Shown here in pieces: positions 54,441 through 64,000 of a stretch of DNA of 64,000 nucleotides. This stretch comes from Margaritifera margaritifera (lineage: Eukaryota; Mollusca; Bivalvia; Unionida; Margaritiferidae). The stretch lies in NCBI GenBank assembly GCA_029931535.1, contig JAQPZY010001688.1, positions 3,217,001-3,281,000 on the forward strand. The letters run 5' to 3'. The notes beneath the pieces are model-generated. The model did not search any database. It was not told the origin of the DNA and was given only the letters and a program-made list of their open reading frames with translations. Position 1 is the first letter of the stretch. Each line of letters begins with the position of its first letter. The position numbers were made by a program, and so were the translations under genes.

Positions 54441-57110
54441 ATGGGTATTTTGTGAAGTCAAATTGTTGTCAAAACACTTCTTTTCTAAACATCTGGAAGA
54501 ATCAGGATAAATCAGAAGTTATGAAGCTGTGTATCAACGTTTCATCACTTTCCAGTGAAGGTAAATTTCTGAACAGATTCTCAGAAAAGAAGTATTTTGA
54601 AAAATATTATTTGACTTACAGTGTTTTAATTACTCATACTGGACTATGTTAACAAGTTTACTGACCCCTTTGTAGGTTACGTAAGTGGTTGATGTAGATG
54701 TGCAATTAGTGACAATAAACCTGCCGGAAGTACAGGGATATGCATATCTCTGACTGCACCAATCTGCATCTAGTTTTGTAATTGTTAAGCATACGACTTG
54801 TTAAACATTGGGAAAAGTAATGATTTATTTGGCCTGATCCACCATCTATATTCATGGTCTTGTTTATAAAGCAGCTTTGTCAATTTTATTCTTCGAAAAG
54901 CACATTTTAATTTTTTAGCATCATTCAATTTTCACAAATACAGTCAATTTAGAATGTTAGAAAGAGAACATTTTCATAAGTAACTTTATCAAATCATTGT
55001 GGCCAATAAAATATTTGTGCAAATATAGCTTCTTCGGCAACTTTGCTAAAATTTGTGTTTGCTAAAATTGTTGCAATTTATAGTAATTAATAATACGTCC
55101 AATATGCATAAAATTCTTTCCAAGGTAAAGCTAATATTATAGTGACCATATCTAATACTTGTTTCTTGAAGACATATTTCAAGATGGCTAAAATCAAAGA
55201 TGTTGCATGATTTTCTCTCTTTTAAAAGCAAAATTTTAAAAGATTTTAGGTATCTGTTAGATTGGTATTAGATTCGTAACCCAACAGGACAAATTCCAGA
55301 TAAATAACATGAAACAACTGAACAGTTATTGTAACTGAACAAATTGATGTAACACATGTACAATGAAGAAAATAATGGGTTGGGCTACTTTTCCTAAAAA
55401 ATAACTCTCTAATTCTTTTTTGAATTTACATTTAAATTCCAATTGCAAAGTAGGATCTAGAACTTATTGTTTCACTGAAACTGTGTTGAATATCTTTCCA
55501 ATGAATTTATAACAAATTTCAAGTGAAGGAGTTGTGGCTTGCTTCTCAATGAAGAAATATATTACTAGACTTGAATCATTCACTGATAAAACTGAAAACA
55601 AAATCAACATTTTCTAAATGTATATGAAAGTTAGGGTAGTTGAAAATGTGAAGTTTTGTCTTCTGCTAACAAAATATCCCAGGGTCCCATAAATACTCAG
55701 TGTGTTTCTTTCTTTGGTGTAATATGCTTCATTTAAACTTCTTATTTGTTTGTTTCCTTTTTTGTTCTAAGAATTTGAGAAAAAAAGTATACATGTATGT
55801 AGTGGATAAATGTGCTTGATGACTTGTAACTTTCTATCAAGACTCCTTCAACAATTCGAAATGAATGTTTTGAGAGAAACTTCAAAAATGTTCATAAAAA
55901 TAATATCAGATGGCAAAAAGGATGAAAAGCAATAAAAGGGTTTGATAACTTTAGAGTAGGAGGGAGTAATTTGCTGTTATTACATGATTCCCATACAAGA
56001 TGCTTTTCCATTGGCAGACACGACATCATATGATATTTGATATTTTGTAATATTGCACTATCATGACATAATAATGAATTTTTTTGTGTGGAGTTGTGCA
56101 GTTGAAATAGCATTTTTACAAATCTGGAACAAGTTAAATTTCAAAATTTGGCACTAAATCATACAATAAAGGTTTATAAACCTTTGTTTCGGTGAATATG
56201 AAGTTTCATGAACCATCAAACCTATCAAATTAAGCTCTGTTTCGCGTTGGTCAATATGAGGTTTACTCATTCATAAAATTTCATATTCACCTCAATAAAG
56301 GTCAATAATTGTATGTTATACTGAACATTGTATCTATAAGTAGTATTGAACAAAATTTCTGGTTTTATGCATTTTTATTCTTATAACCTACGGAACAACA
56401 AATGAAATTATGCAATCAGTCCAGTGTAAGTTCAAAGATTTGTTCCTGAAAATTCCTATATTGTTTCTATTGGGGGGGAGGGAGGCAGTATTTTTTTGCA
56501 CCGAAGTTGGCTCTACACCCTGGTAGTAATAAAAACAGTATGTATGAGATTTCACTCCTGTTACATGATAAAATCAAAGTATCAATGATACTGATGTTGC
56601 TCTTAAAAGAGAGTATGTGTTTGTTAAACATATATCCCATCGCTTGCCTGTTTTGGCTAAGTCCATGAGGGAAAAAGTGGACCCAGGGGGCTAATGTAAG
56701 CTGCATATGTGCATTTTATCTTTTCACTTAAAGTAAGTATACATACAGCTGTATATCATTTTAAGGTGGAGATCTTAATAATTTCCAAGTAATAACCCAA
56801 ATTAATCTCAATGGGAGGGAGGAGGATACACCCTACGCAGTAAGCGTCTATATAATTAAAATTATATATATGGTTTAAGAGAATTGAAAGTAAACAAGCA
56901 ATGTATTATGCAATCAAAGCATTGAGATGCTGGCTGTTGACTAAGATCCATTCGCTTAGTGTAGGCCTGATATAGTCTGTTTTTAAAACAAACTTGCTAA
57001 ATGACAGTGTTTAAAAGGACTATCTTCAAGTTCTGTTGTTGATGTTGAATGATTAAACTGGGGAGGATCAGATTTGTTTTTTGTTCTATCATTTCCAGTC
57101 TACTAAATCT
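54441..57110. other. No gene seen
   Basis: AT-rich DNA with only short frames on either strand and no motif, RNA gene or repeat that I could support. Confidence 0.4.
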
Positions 57111-57125
57111 GCAGGAATGTGAGTT

Positions 57126-57312
57126 TGGTTTGGTTTGGTGCTTTATGCACAACAACACAAATAGGCTATTTAGTGCCGAGGCAATCGGAGTAAAGTGCCT
57201 TGCCCAAGGACACACCACGGTAGCTGACCCAGGCTGGTCTGATGGTAGGATTCTAACCCGCACCCTTTCGGTCGCGAGTCCTGCACGCTAACCACTGAGC
57301 TACCACAGCTCT
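57126..57312 (-). mobile_element. tRNA-derived SINE, full length, 12-bp target duplication
   Basis: On the minus strand the head reads 'gtagctcagtggttagcgtg' (A box), then a B-box-like 'gggttagaatcc'. Next comes the conserved central motif 'gggcaaggcactttactcc', a short body and a 'caccaaaccaaacc' tail. 'ggaatgtgagtt' at 57114-57125 and at 57313-57324 is an exact 12-bp duplication. The A and B boxes would be the internal pol III promoter. The 88- and 80-codon frames over it are shadows. Confidence 0.9.
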
Positions 57313-57324
57313 GGAATGTGAGTT

Positions 57325-58517
57325 AAATGTGGCCTTATTCAGATCAAGAGTGATCATGGGACATTTTCAAAAGGATTATAATGTTTATAAGTCATTGGTC
57401 AGTCGCTTGCCGGTCTTTGGATATTATGATTACATCAGCCATTGCTTGTTTGCTGTAAATCCTCGTTCACTGTATAGCCTTCAAGTGTTAATATCAGTTG
57501 TTTCCAAGTTATGATCCAGGAATTTAAGTACCTGGGGGCTCAGTATGGACTTGGGGGCTAATGTCACCTACATATGTGCAGTTTTTTATGCCCAGTATGT
57601 GTATATATGGTTATAGGGTGGGGATCTCAATAGTTTCCAAATTATGAGATTAAGGAATGAGATAATATCCTCCTGAATCTGTTTATATGTTTTTATGCAT
57701 TTACCAGCATTTTCATATTGAGCAATTGTGGGAAATCCCCTCAAGGACTAAAATTTGGAAAAAGTCTTTTTTTATCAAAGGGAAAAATGGTAGGATTTTC
57801 TCAAAGTTGAAGAATGCCTCAACTCTTTTTTTAAAAATAAGAACATTCTCTTAGTTTACAATTTAAAACTATTGAGATATTTGTCATCCACTTTACTAAA
57901 AAAAAATACCTCTAAGAAAAAATCCCCACATTGTGTATTACAAACATGATACTAGTATTGTCCAAGTTTAATTTGAAGGAGAAGAAATTTAGTGAAACTG
58001 GGGCCTTGTTATTCAAACTGGGGCCTTGTTATTCGAACTGGGGCCTTGTTATTCAAACTTTGGTGAGACTATTGGCATGAATTTACTTCTCTGAGTTATT
58101 AGAATCCCCCCCCCCCAAACAGAAACAAACTAAGATGTTATCCCACAACCCCACATGATAGGGTGATAAACCCACCCACACTTTGAGGTCTGAAACTAGT
58201 AGATATTTTCTTTCCAGCTTTTAATTTTCTTTCTCAGTACAATTTTCAGTGGTAATGATTGATTTTTGTTTACTTACTACTACATGCATTACTTATTCTT
58301 TTTTTTAATGATTATTTGTATTACTTACCTCTTACAAAATTTGTACTTTCATCAAAGATATTATTATGTTGTTTCACACCACCTGAATTGATTAACAAGA
58401 ACTTTTTTATCACTCTGCTACAAAGTTAATCATTTTTAAGGGCAACTACAATTTTTAAGACTTTTTCAGGGTAAGTCCTAACTTTTACAGTATGTATTTT
58501 CAAGTCATCTACTGTTT
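57325..58517. other. No gene seen; 20-bp triplicate
   Basis: Three copies of 'aaactggggccttgttattc' lie at 57995-58055, and a poly-C run near 58110. Nothing else is recognised. Confidence 0.5.
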
Positions 58518-58689
58518 GAACACTGTAGAATGACATATGAAAACATTCTTTGCCACAGTAGAACACTGTAGAATGACATATGAAAACATTCTTTGCCACA
58601 GTAGAACACTGTAGAATGACATATGAAAACATTCTTTGCCACAGTAGAACACTGTAGAATGACATATGAAAACATTCTTTGCCACAGTT
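58518..58689. repeat. 43-bp tandem repeat, 4 copies
   Basis: 'gaacactgtagaatgacata' plus 'tgaaaacattctttgccaca' repeats at 58518, 58561, 58604 and 58647. The 92-codon minus frame is its translation. Confidence 0.95.
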
Positions 58690-59797
58690 GTTCACTTCTA
58701 GCATAAGTTTGTTAGAACTTTATATATGGAACACAAATACCCAACCTACAAGCAAAATTTAAATGGATGGACATACAGACAAACATACATGGGTAATACT
58801 AAATGCATCTTGTATATTCGCTGTGGTCTTTAACAAGGTAAGAAATGAAAGTTAAATCAATTGGAAAATATTAGAGGTCATCTCAAATAACATTACATCT
58901 AAAAAAAAAGGAAAAAAAGTGACGACAGAGTCTGGACGCAGAAGTTAAAATTTGATCATTTTGCACCTCAGCCATTTTGTGTTCAACCTCACATTATTGC
59001 ATATGCCTGGGAAAGTGGTCACCCAGGTAGGTTCCTTCTGGCTTCCAGTTTTCTTTACCATTAACACCTCCTCACACTTACATCTAGGTCAGCAACAGTG
59101 AGTTGTAGAACTTAGAAGTGGCTGTACCATAGATTTAAAGTATCAACTTTGAAGTGAAAAACAATGAGCCAATATTTTTATAATTATTTTATTGTGTTCA
59201 AGTACAGTGTATGCAGCCAAAGTTTGTGTCACAGTCTAACAACTGATATGAGAACAGTTTGTAAAAGAATTAAAAACACTAACAGAAATGTGTCATCAGA
59301 TCCCTAATTTTACTCTTTCCTCATATTGTTATAGTGAGCAATCAACAATAACTTAAAAACCCTACAACAAATATACACCTGCTTCTGAAGACATAACTTT
59401 CATAAACAAATAAATTAATAACAATATGTCAAGTGCTGAGAATGTTTGTCGGTCGGTGCTTGTCAGGGTTATAGGGTCACGAAAATTGTTCGAAAAATGG
59501 GTCTGCACGAGATTCCTTTTATGAATGATGATGTAAGATGATTGCAAATAAAAGCAGAGCATTCAAGGAATGTCGTTAGATCCAAGAAATGTCAAGTATT
59601 CAAAGCACCGAGAGAGAAACATTACTATCATCATACACTGTACAAAAACCAGAATTCTAAACTACAATTTGAAGCATTTGCTAGAGGTCAAACTAGTTGG
59701 CATGATTCTTTGATTTATTGGATCTTGTTCTTTCAATGATAGTCTGCAGAAATTGCAGACTCAAAGTTGATTGGATGGTATTAACTTGTACTCATAT
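58690..59797. other. No gene seen; downstream of the kinase gene
   Basis: Intergenic AT-rich DNA 3' of the myosin light chain kinase gene. Confidence 0.4.
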
Positions 59798-59803
59798 TTT
59801 ATT
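59798..59803 (-). promoter_or_regulatory. Candidate polyadenylation signal of the kinase gene
   Basis: TTTATT on the plus strand (AATAAA on the gene strand), about 200 bp after the stop. A second one lies at 59714-59719. Confidence 0.4.
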
Positions 59804-60001
59804 GGTTGATATATTCTCATTCTCAAGCTTAAGAGTGGACCACACACCTTAGCAGGGGATCGGCACTCAAGCTTTGTTAATTAACATTTTTAGCACCATT
59901 TTCATTGCAATATGATGGCTTTATACTCAATGATAAAACAGTGAAGATTTGAACACTTAACTCATGTAAGTGAATCATGATATGTGCTTGGGGATGACTT
60001 A

Positions 60002-60802
60002 TCAAATTGCTCCATAGACAATAACCTCAGCATTGCAAATTTCTTCTCCATATTGATTTTCAGCTTTGCAAGAATATTCTCCATCATCATCCTCATTTAC
60101 ATTCTTGATGATGAGAGAATATTCACCACCATCCCCATGTTGGATAATATGACGTGGACTTTCAAGGATGATGTCATCCTCGCAGAACCAGGTGATCTTG
60201 GGTGGTGGTTCACCTGACACAGTGACATCGAATCTTATTACATCACCGGCAAAAGCTTTACAGTTCCTCATTCCTTTTATGAATATCGGAAGGCCTTGAG
60301 CATTGTTCTTAGAATTTGTTTCACCTTTATAGGATATTTCTTCATCTTTTACATTATTATTGACAGAACCTGTCATCACACTTTGAACATTTCTTAAATT
60401 ATCTACATTATTATTGTATAGATCTAAGTCAGCAGAGTCTGATATTTCTTTATTTTGTTTAGTCCTTGAGTAGGAATCAAGCAAGTCATGTCTTGTATTG
60501 TCTCTTGGCACCAATTTATCCACAGAAATGTTGCTTATATTTGGGTCTAGTTGAGTTGTTGCTGCACTTTGTCTCCATTGTGATTTGATTTCATCCACTT
60601 CCTCCGTGTCCTTAACCTTTGAAAATGAAGATGACATTTGGGAACTCACTGACATTGAGATATCTTGAGCAACTATTGTAGAATCACTGGAACAGGAACT
60701 ATTTTCCACATTGCCATCACCAAAACTACTGCTTGATTGTGGTTTTGACATTCTCTGAAGCGCTGCCATCCGACCTAAAGCACGAATAGCATTGCCCGTT
60801 TT
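60002..60802 (-). CDS. MYLK: Myosin light chain kinase, last coding exon (calmodulin-binding half, linker, Ig domain)
   Basis: The exon starts after an acceptor 'ctgcag' at 60803-60808 in phase 0 and ends at TGA (60002-60004), 266 residues. It opens with 'KTGNAIRALGR', the second half of the MLCK autoinhibitory/calmodulin-binding helix. A ~150-residue Ser/Asn/Asp-rich, probably disordered linker follows. Residues ~172-264 form an I-set Ig domain ('PIFIKGMRNC', 'PPPKITWFCEDD', 'DDGEYSCKAENQYGE'). MLCK phosphorylates the myosin regulatory light chain when Ca2+/calmodulin binds; the C-terminal Ig corresponds to the telokin-like module that contacts myosin. The usual first Ig Cys on strand B is absent, as is common for cytoplasmic Ig folds. 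A 255-codon form starting at the internal Met (60769) is possible as a separate small product but unsupported. Stretchin-Mlck is the main alternative name. Confidence 0.92.
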   Translation of the reverse strand, partial: KTGNAIRALGRMAALQRMSKPQSSSSFGDGNVENSSCSSDSTIVAQDISMSVSSQMSSSFSKVKDTEEVDEIKSQWRQSAATTQLDPNISNISVDKLVPRDNTRHDLLDSYSRTKQNKEISDSADLDLYNNNVDNLRNVQSVMTGSVNNNVKDEEISYKGETNSKNNAQGLPIFIKGMRNCKAFAGDVIRFDVTVSGEPPPKITWFCEDDIILESPRHIIQHGDGGEYSLIIKNVNEDDDGEYSCKAENQYGEEICNAEVIVYGAI

Positions 60803-61083
60803 CTGCAGGGAGAAAAGAAAGCACCATCACCAAAGCCTTAAAGCATATGTTAGGTTCCACTCACTGTATTAATACAAAGAGATAGAATTACATCTAAGGA
60901 CAGGAATGAATGAGTCTGTGGTAGGACATGCAAAGGAAATTCCATCACCTTTTTAACATTCTGAGATTGACCAGCAATGCCCCAAGCCTACTGCCCTATT
61001 TTCCACTCCAGCTAACTTGACATGCATTTTTAAAAAAAATCAATTTCAGATCTCGAATCTGTTTCTGAAGGATATGTTTGTTT

Positions 61084-61085
61084 AA

Positions 61086-61128
<43 letters not shown>

Positions 61129-61131
61129 ATA
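61084..61131. repeat. (AAAT)n microsatellite in kinase intron
   Basis: About 12 tetranucleotide units. Confidence 0.95.
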
Positions 61132-61154
61132 GCCCTTCTACACTGGTAAATATG

Positions 61155-61890
61155 AGACAATCTAAGCATTATTATGCAGCAGACATGCTAAACATACACC
61201 CATCAAATAAATCTGAATAATAAACCAGTTTCTATGCAACTATTATGACATGCTAACCATGCACCCATCAAATATATCTGAATAATGAACCAGTCTCTAT
61301 GTAACTTATATGACATGTTAACCATGTACCCATAAAATAAATCTGAATAATGAACCAGTCTCTATGCAATTGTTATGACATGCTAACCATACACCCATCA
61401 AATAAATCTGAATGAACCAGTCTCTATGCAACTGTTATTACTTGCTAACCATACACCCATCAAATAAATTTGAATAATGAACCAGTCTCTATGCAACTGT
61501 TATTACTTGCTAACCATACACCCATCAAATAAATCTGAATAATGAACCAGTCTCTATGCAACTGTTATTACTTGCTAACCATACACCCATCAAATAAATC
61601 TGAATAATGAACCAGTCTCTATGCAACTGTTATTACTTGCTAACCATACACCCATCAAATAAATCTGAATAATGAACCAGTCTCTATGCAGTTGTTATGA
61701 CATGCTAACCATACACCCATCAAATAAATCTGAATAATGAACCAGTCTCTATGCAACTGTTATTACTTGCTAACCATACACCCATCAAATAAATCTGAAT
61801 AATGAACCAGTCTCTATGCAACTGTTATTACTTGCTAACCATATACCCATCTAATAAATCTGAATAATGAACCAGTCTCTATGCAACTGT
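61155..61890. repeat. 65-bp tandem repeat in kinase intron, about 11 copies
   Basis: 'gaaccagtctctatgcaact', 'gttattacttgctaacca' and 'tacacccatcaaataaatct' repeat every 65 bp (for example 61291 and 61356). The outer copies are more diverged. Confidence 0.92.
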
Positions 61891-62286
61891 TATTGCTGTA
61901 AAACAAGTAATATCTTAAAATCAAGCAAAATTTCTGCATTATTTCAAAGTGAGTCACGGAATTTTTTTTTTTTAAAGCAGTGAGAAATTTTTTCAAGAAT
62001 GAGACAATTTCTGATATGAAACTGAAATGTGGAGTGTTAGAGTGGTAAAAGTGAGACAAGTTTTCCTAATTGTTACTTTTAGCCATATTTCAGCAGGTTT
62101 CAAGGGCATCAGAACTTGGGGACAATTATCACAAAACTGTTTGCACATTATTAATGTGGAGTGATCACTTCACTTATTAACAAAAAAGAAAAAATTCCTC
62201 TGCCCTGAATAAAAAATAATTTTACCTCAAAAAGTTTTGACACCCATGGCCTCTTTGATTAATATTATCACTGTCAGTGATTACTG

Positions 62287-62495
62287 TATATACTTGTTTT
62301 TAAGTCAAGTCCAACTGCAAACTGTTCAGACCCAGATCTGCTGTTGCATAATGTGCCAGCAGATCTGGGTCCATGCAGTTTGTTAGAAGTAATCAGTAGA
62401 ACAAACATAACAGACCCTGATCTGCTGGTGCATTATGTAATAGCAGATCAGGGTCTATGTAGTTTGCACTTGAACTTGACTTATGAGAATATATA
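62287..62495. mobile_element. Foldback MITE with two internal hairpins, in kinase intron
   Basis: The outer arms (62287-62324 and 62458-62495) are imperfect inverted repeats ('taagtcaag', 'gcaaact'). Inside are two strong hairpins: 62329-62371 ('gacccagatctgctg' with its inverse) and 62412-62456 ('agaccctgatctgct' with its inverse). Non-coding, and the strongest secondary-structure signal in the intron. Confidence 0.8.
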
Positions 62496-62499
62496 GAAA

Positions 62500-63365
62500 T
62501 CAGGATTTTCAGGACAGTTTATTCTTGTTAACCTGACTTCGACTTATCTGATTATTTCTTTAATGCAATGACATGACTGGTAACTATTATTATTATTACA
62601 GGGGAGATCACTCCACCTTCTCAAACAAAATTTTATTTAGATTTTTTAGACAATAACATAATATAAACATAACATGAAAGTCAAGTACATACTGGTAATT
62701 TTGAGAAAGTCAGATGAGAAATGTTGAAGTTTTGAACATTTGAATTTGTACATGTCATACAGTGACAATCATCTAGGTGTTGGACATCAGGACCAAAACC
62801 TCAAAAATAAATTTCCACTGTGACTGCCAATATTTAATCATTTACAACAAGAAAGTAACAGTTCATGTATTGGTTAGGGGAGTACTGGAATTAATTTGTA
62901 AAATGTTAAAGTTTAGCCAACAGGTGAGCAGAGTCCGCCATACATCAATTATAACTGAATGCATTGATTTTATAGCTGACTTTGTCTACCACTTTTTGGA
63001 AGTTAATGGGTATTTAGTGAAAGTATAACTTTGAAGTCCTTAAAGATTTCTTTTCAGTATTTCAACAGTTTCTAAATTTGAATTGACAAGTATCTATTTA
63101 TTCATCTCCCATGCAGTAAACCTAAGATTTCAAAACATGCATTGCAGAATACTAACACTGTACTTTTTAAGTTTCAGTTCAAATTCTTGGTGTAGGTTAT
63201 TTTGTTGTAAATATTTTTCAATTGAAAAAAATAAGCATACTTGCAGAGTATATATTATATTCTTGTGCTATTCAATTTGTTTCCCCCAAAATTATTAGCT
63301 TCTCTTTTTAAATATTGAAAGATTTTTTTTCCCAGAAAGGCTTGTTGTGTATTTTATATACCTAC
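62500..63365. other. Intronic sequence of the kinase gene
   Basis: No further exon is seen; the plus-strand frames at 62777 and 63083 are antisense to the intron and have no domain. Confidence 0.5.
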
Positions 63366-63489
63366 CTGCCATTTTCTGCGGGCCATGAATCGCCTCAGAT
63401 TCTTTGTGCTTATCCTCATTGTTTTACGATCAGCTTCATCCCGGGCCAGCCAGCTGTGTTCTAAACACTGAGATACTGTCATTCTCTTT
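63366..63489 (-). CDS. MYLK: Myosin light chain kinase, penultimate exon (end of kinase domain, start of calmodulin-binding helix)
   Basis: A 124-base exon between acceptor 'gcccacag' (complement of 63490-63497) and donor 'gtaggt' (complement of 63360-63365). It encodes one split codon plus 41 residues. 'KRMTVSQCLEHSWLARD' is the end of the protein kinase domain (subdomain XI), and 'RRFMARRKWQ' is the basic start of the MLCK calmodulin-binding helix, continued by 'KTGNAIRALGR' in the next exon. It is followed on the gene strand by a 2563-bp intron (60803-63365) filled with minisatellite and MITE sequence. The rest of the kinase lies beyond the window. Together with the Ig-bearing last exon this fixes the identity as a smooth-muscle-type MLCK. 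Confidence 0.92.
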
Positions 63490-63598
63490 CTGTGGGCAGC
63501 AAAAATATACCATTAAAATTGCACTAAGATGATAATCAAAGAGATATTTATTTCATTCCTTGACTTTCATTTACTCTTTTCATTTCAGGCCAAACAAT

Positions 63599-64000
63599 GG
63601 TAATCTTAATACTGTGAGGCAGTAGTTTTATTGGTAATCTTAATACTGTGAGGCAGTATTTTTATTGGTAATCTTAATACTAACAGGCAGTATTTTTATT
63701 GGTAATCTTAATACTGTGAGGCAGTAGTTTTACTGGTAATCTTAATACTAAGAGGCAGTAGTTTTATTGGTAATCTTAATACTGTGAGGCAGTAATTTTA
63801 TTGGTAATCTTAATACTAAGAGGCAGTAGTTTTATTGGTAATCTTAATACTATCAGGCAGTAGTTTTATTGGTAATCTTAATACTAAGAGGCAGTAGTTT
63901 TATTGGTAATCTTAATACTGTGAGGCAGTAGTTTTATTGGTAATCTTAATACTGTGAGGCAGTAGTTTTATTGGTGATCTTAATACTGTGAGGCAGTAGT
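63599..64000. repeat. 34-bp tandem repeat in kinase intron, ~12 copies, continues past window edge
   Basis: 'ggtaatcttaatactgtgag' plus 'gcagtagttttatt' repeats every 34 bp (63601, 63635 and on), with 'ctaag' and 'ctaac' variants. Confidence 0.95.

Noticed and set aside
58426..58704. 92-codon minus frame with a repeated Phe/Cys/Ser-rich segment
   Set aside because: A 43-bp tandem repeat in translation, with no conserved domain.
60002..60769. Stand-alone 255-residue Ig protein starting at the internal Met
   Set aside because: The frame continues upstream in phase through KTGNAIRALGR to a splice acceptor, and the neighbouring exon completes the MLCK helix, so it is the last exon of a larger gene. 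A telokin-like separate product is possible but unsupported.

Overview
This is AT-rich metazoan genomic DNA: spliced genes, very abundant microsatellites and minisatellites, tRNA-derived SINEs, LINE relics and many short inverted-repeat transposons. The repeat style, and paired long-lived copies of an acyltransferase-like (C45/AAT-type) gene, suggest a mollusc, probably a bivalve. That assignment is inference from repeat style and gene content, not a proven identification.

Only three protein-coding loci look intact. Two are tandem, same-strand paralogues of the acyl-CoA:6-aminopenicillanate acyltransferase / carcinine-hydrolase-like Ntn-hydrolase family, each coded in one long exon: copy 1 at 16154-17506 and copy 2 at 37205-38365. 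The third is the 3' end of a myosin light chain kinase gene on the minus strand. Its exon 63366-63489 carries the end of the kinase domain and half of the calmodulin-binding helix. Its last exon, 60002-60802, carries the other half, a Ser/Asn-rich linker and a C-terminal Ig domain. The rest of that gene lies beyond the right edge.

Region by region: 0-6 kb holds degenerate ~110-145-bp module families, SINE-like pieces and (TA)n. 6.2-7.4 kb is a LINE relic with an in-frame 84-bp triplication. 7.4-9.6 kb has short inverted-repeat elements. 12.7-15.8 kb is a decayed, intron-containing hAT-type transposase gene. 16-19.4 kb is AAT copy 1 and its downstream minisatellites. 22.4-26 kb holds four alternately oriented copies of a ~640-bp terminal-inverted-repeat element. 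26.7-28.7 kb is a nested stack (repeat array, then LINE, then two hAT-type MITEs). 29-36 kb is MITE and microsatellite territory. 36.9-38.5 kb is AAT copy 2. About 40-53 kb contains a wrecked Polinton/Maverick-like element: a packaging-ATPase-like fragment, a possible capsid-like fragment and a type-B DNA polymerase. It is riddled with tandem arrays, including a 2.7-kb 92-bp array. 53-60 kb is mostly unassigned non-coding DNA with one clean SINE, and 60-64 kb is the kinase gene.

The most unusual theme is that several minisatellites are amplified pieces of transposon or virus-like coding sequence. Examples are an 84-bp unit from a LINE ORF, and 54-bp and 70-bp units from two different parts of the same PolB gene. 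Some have periods divisible by three and others do not.
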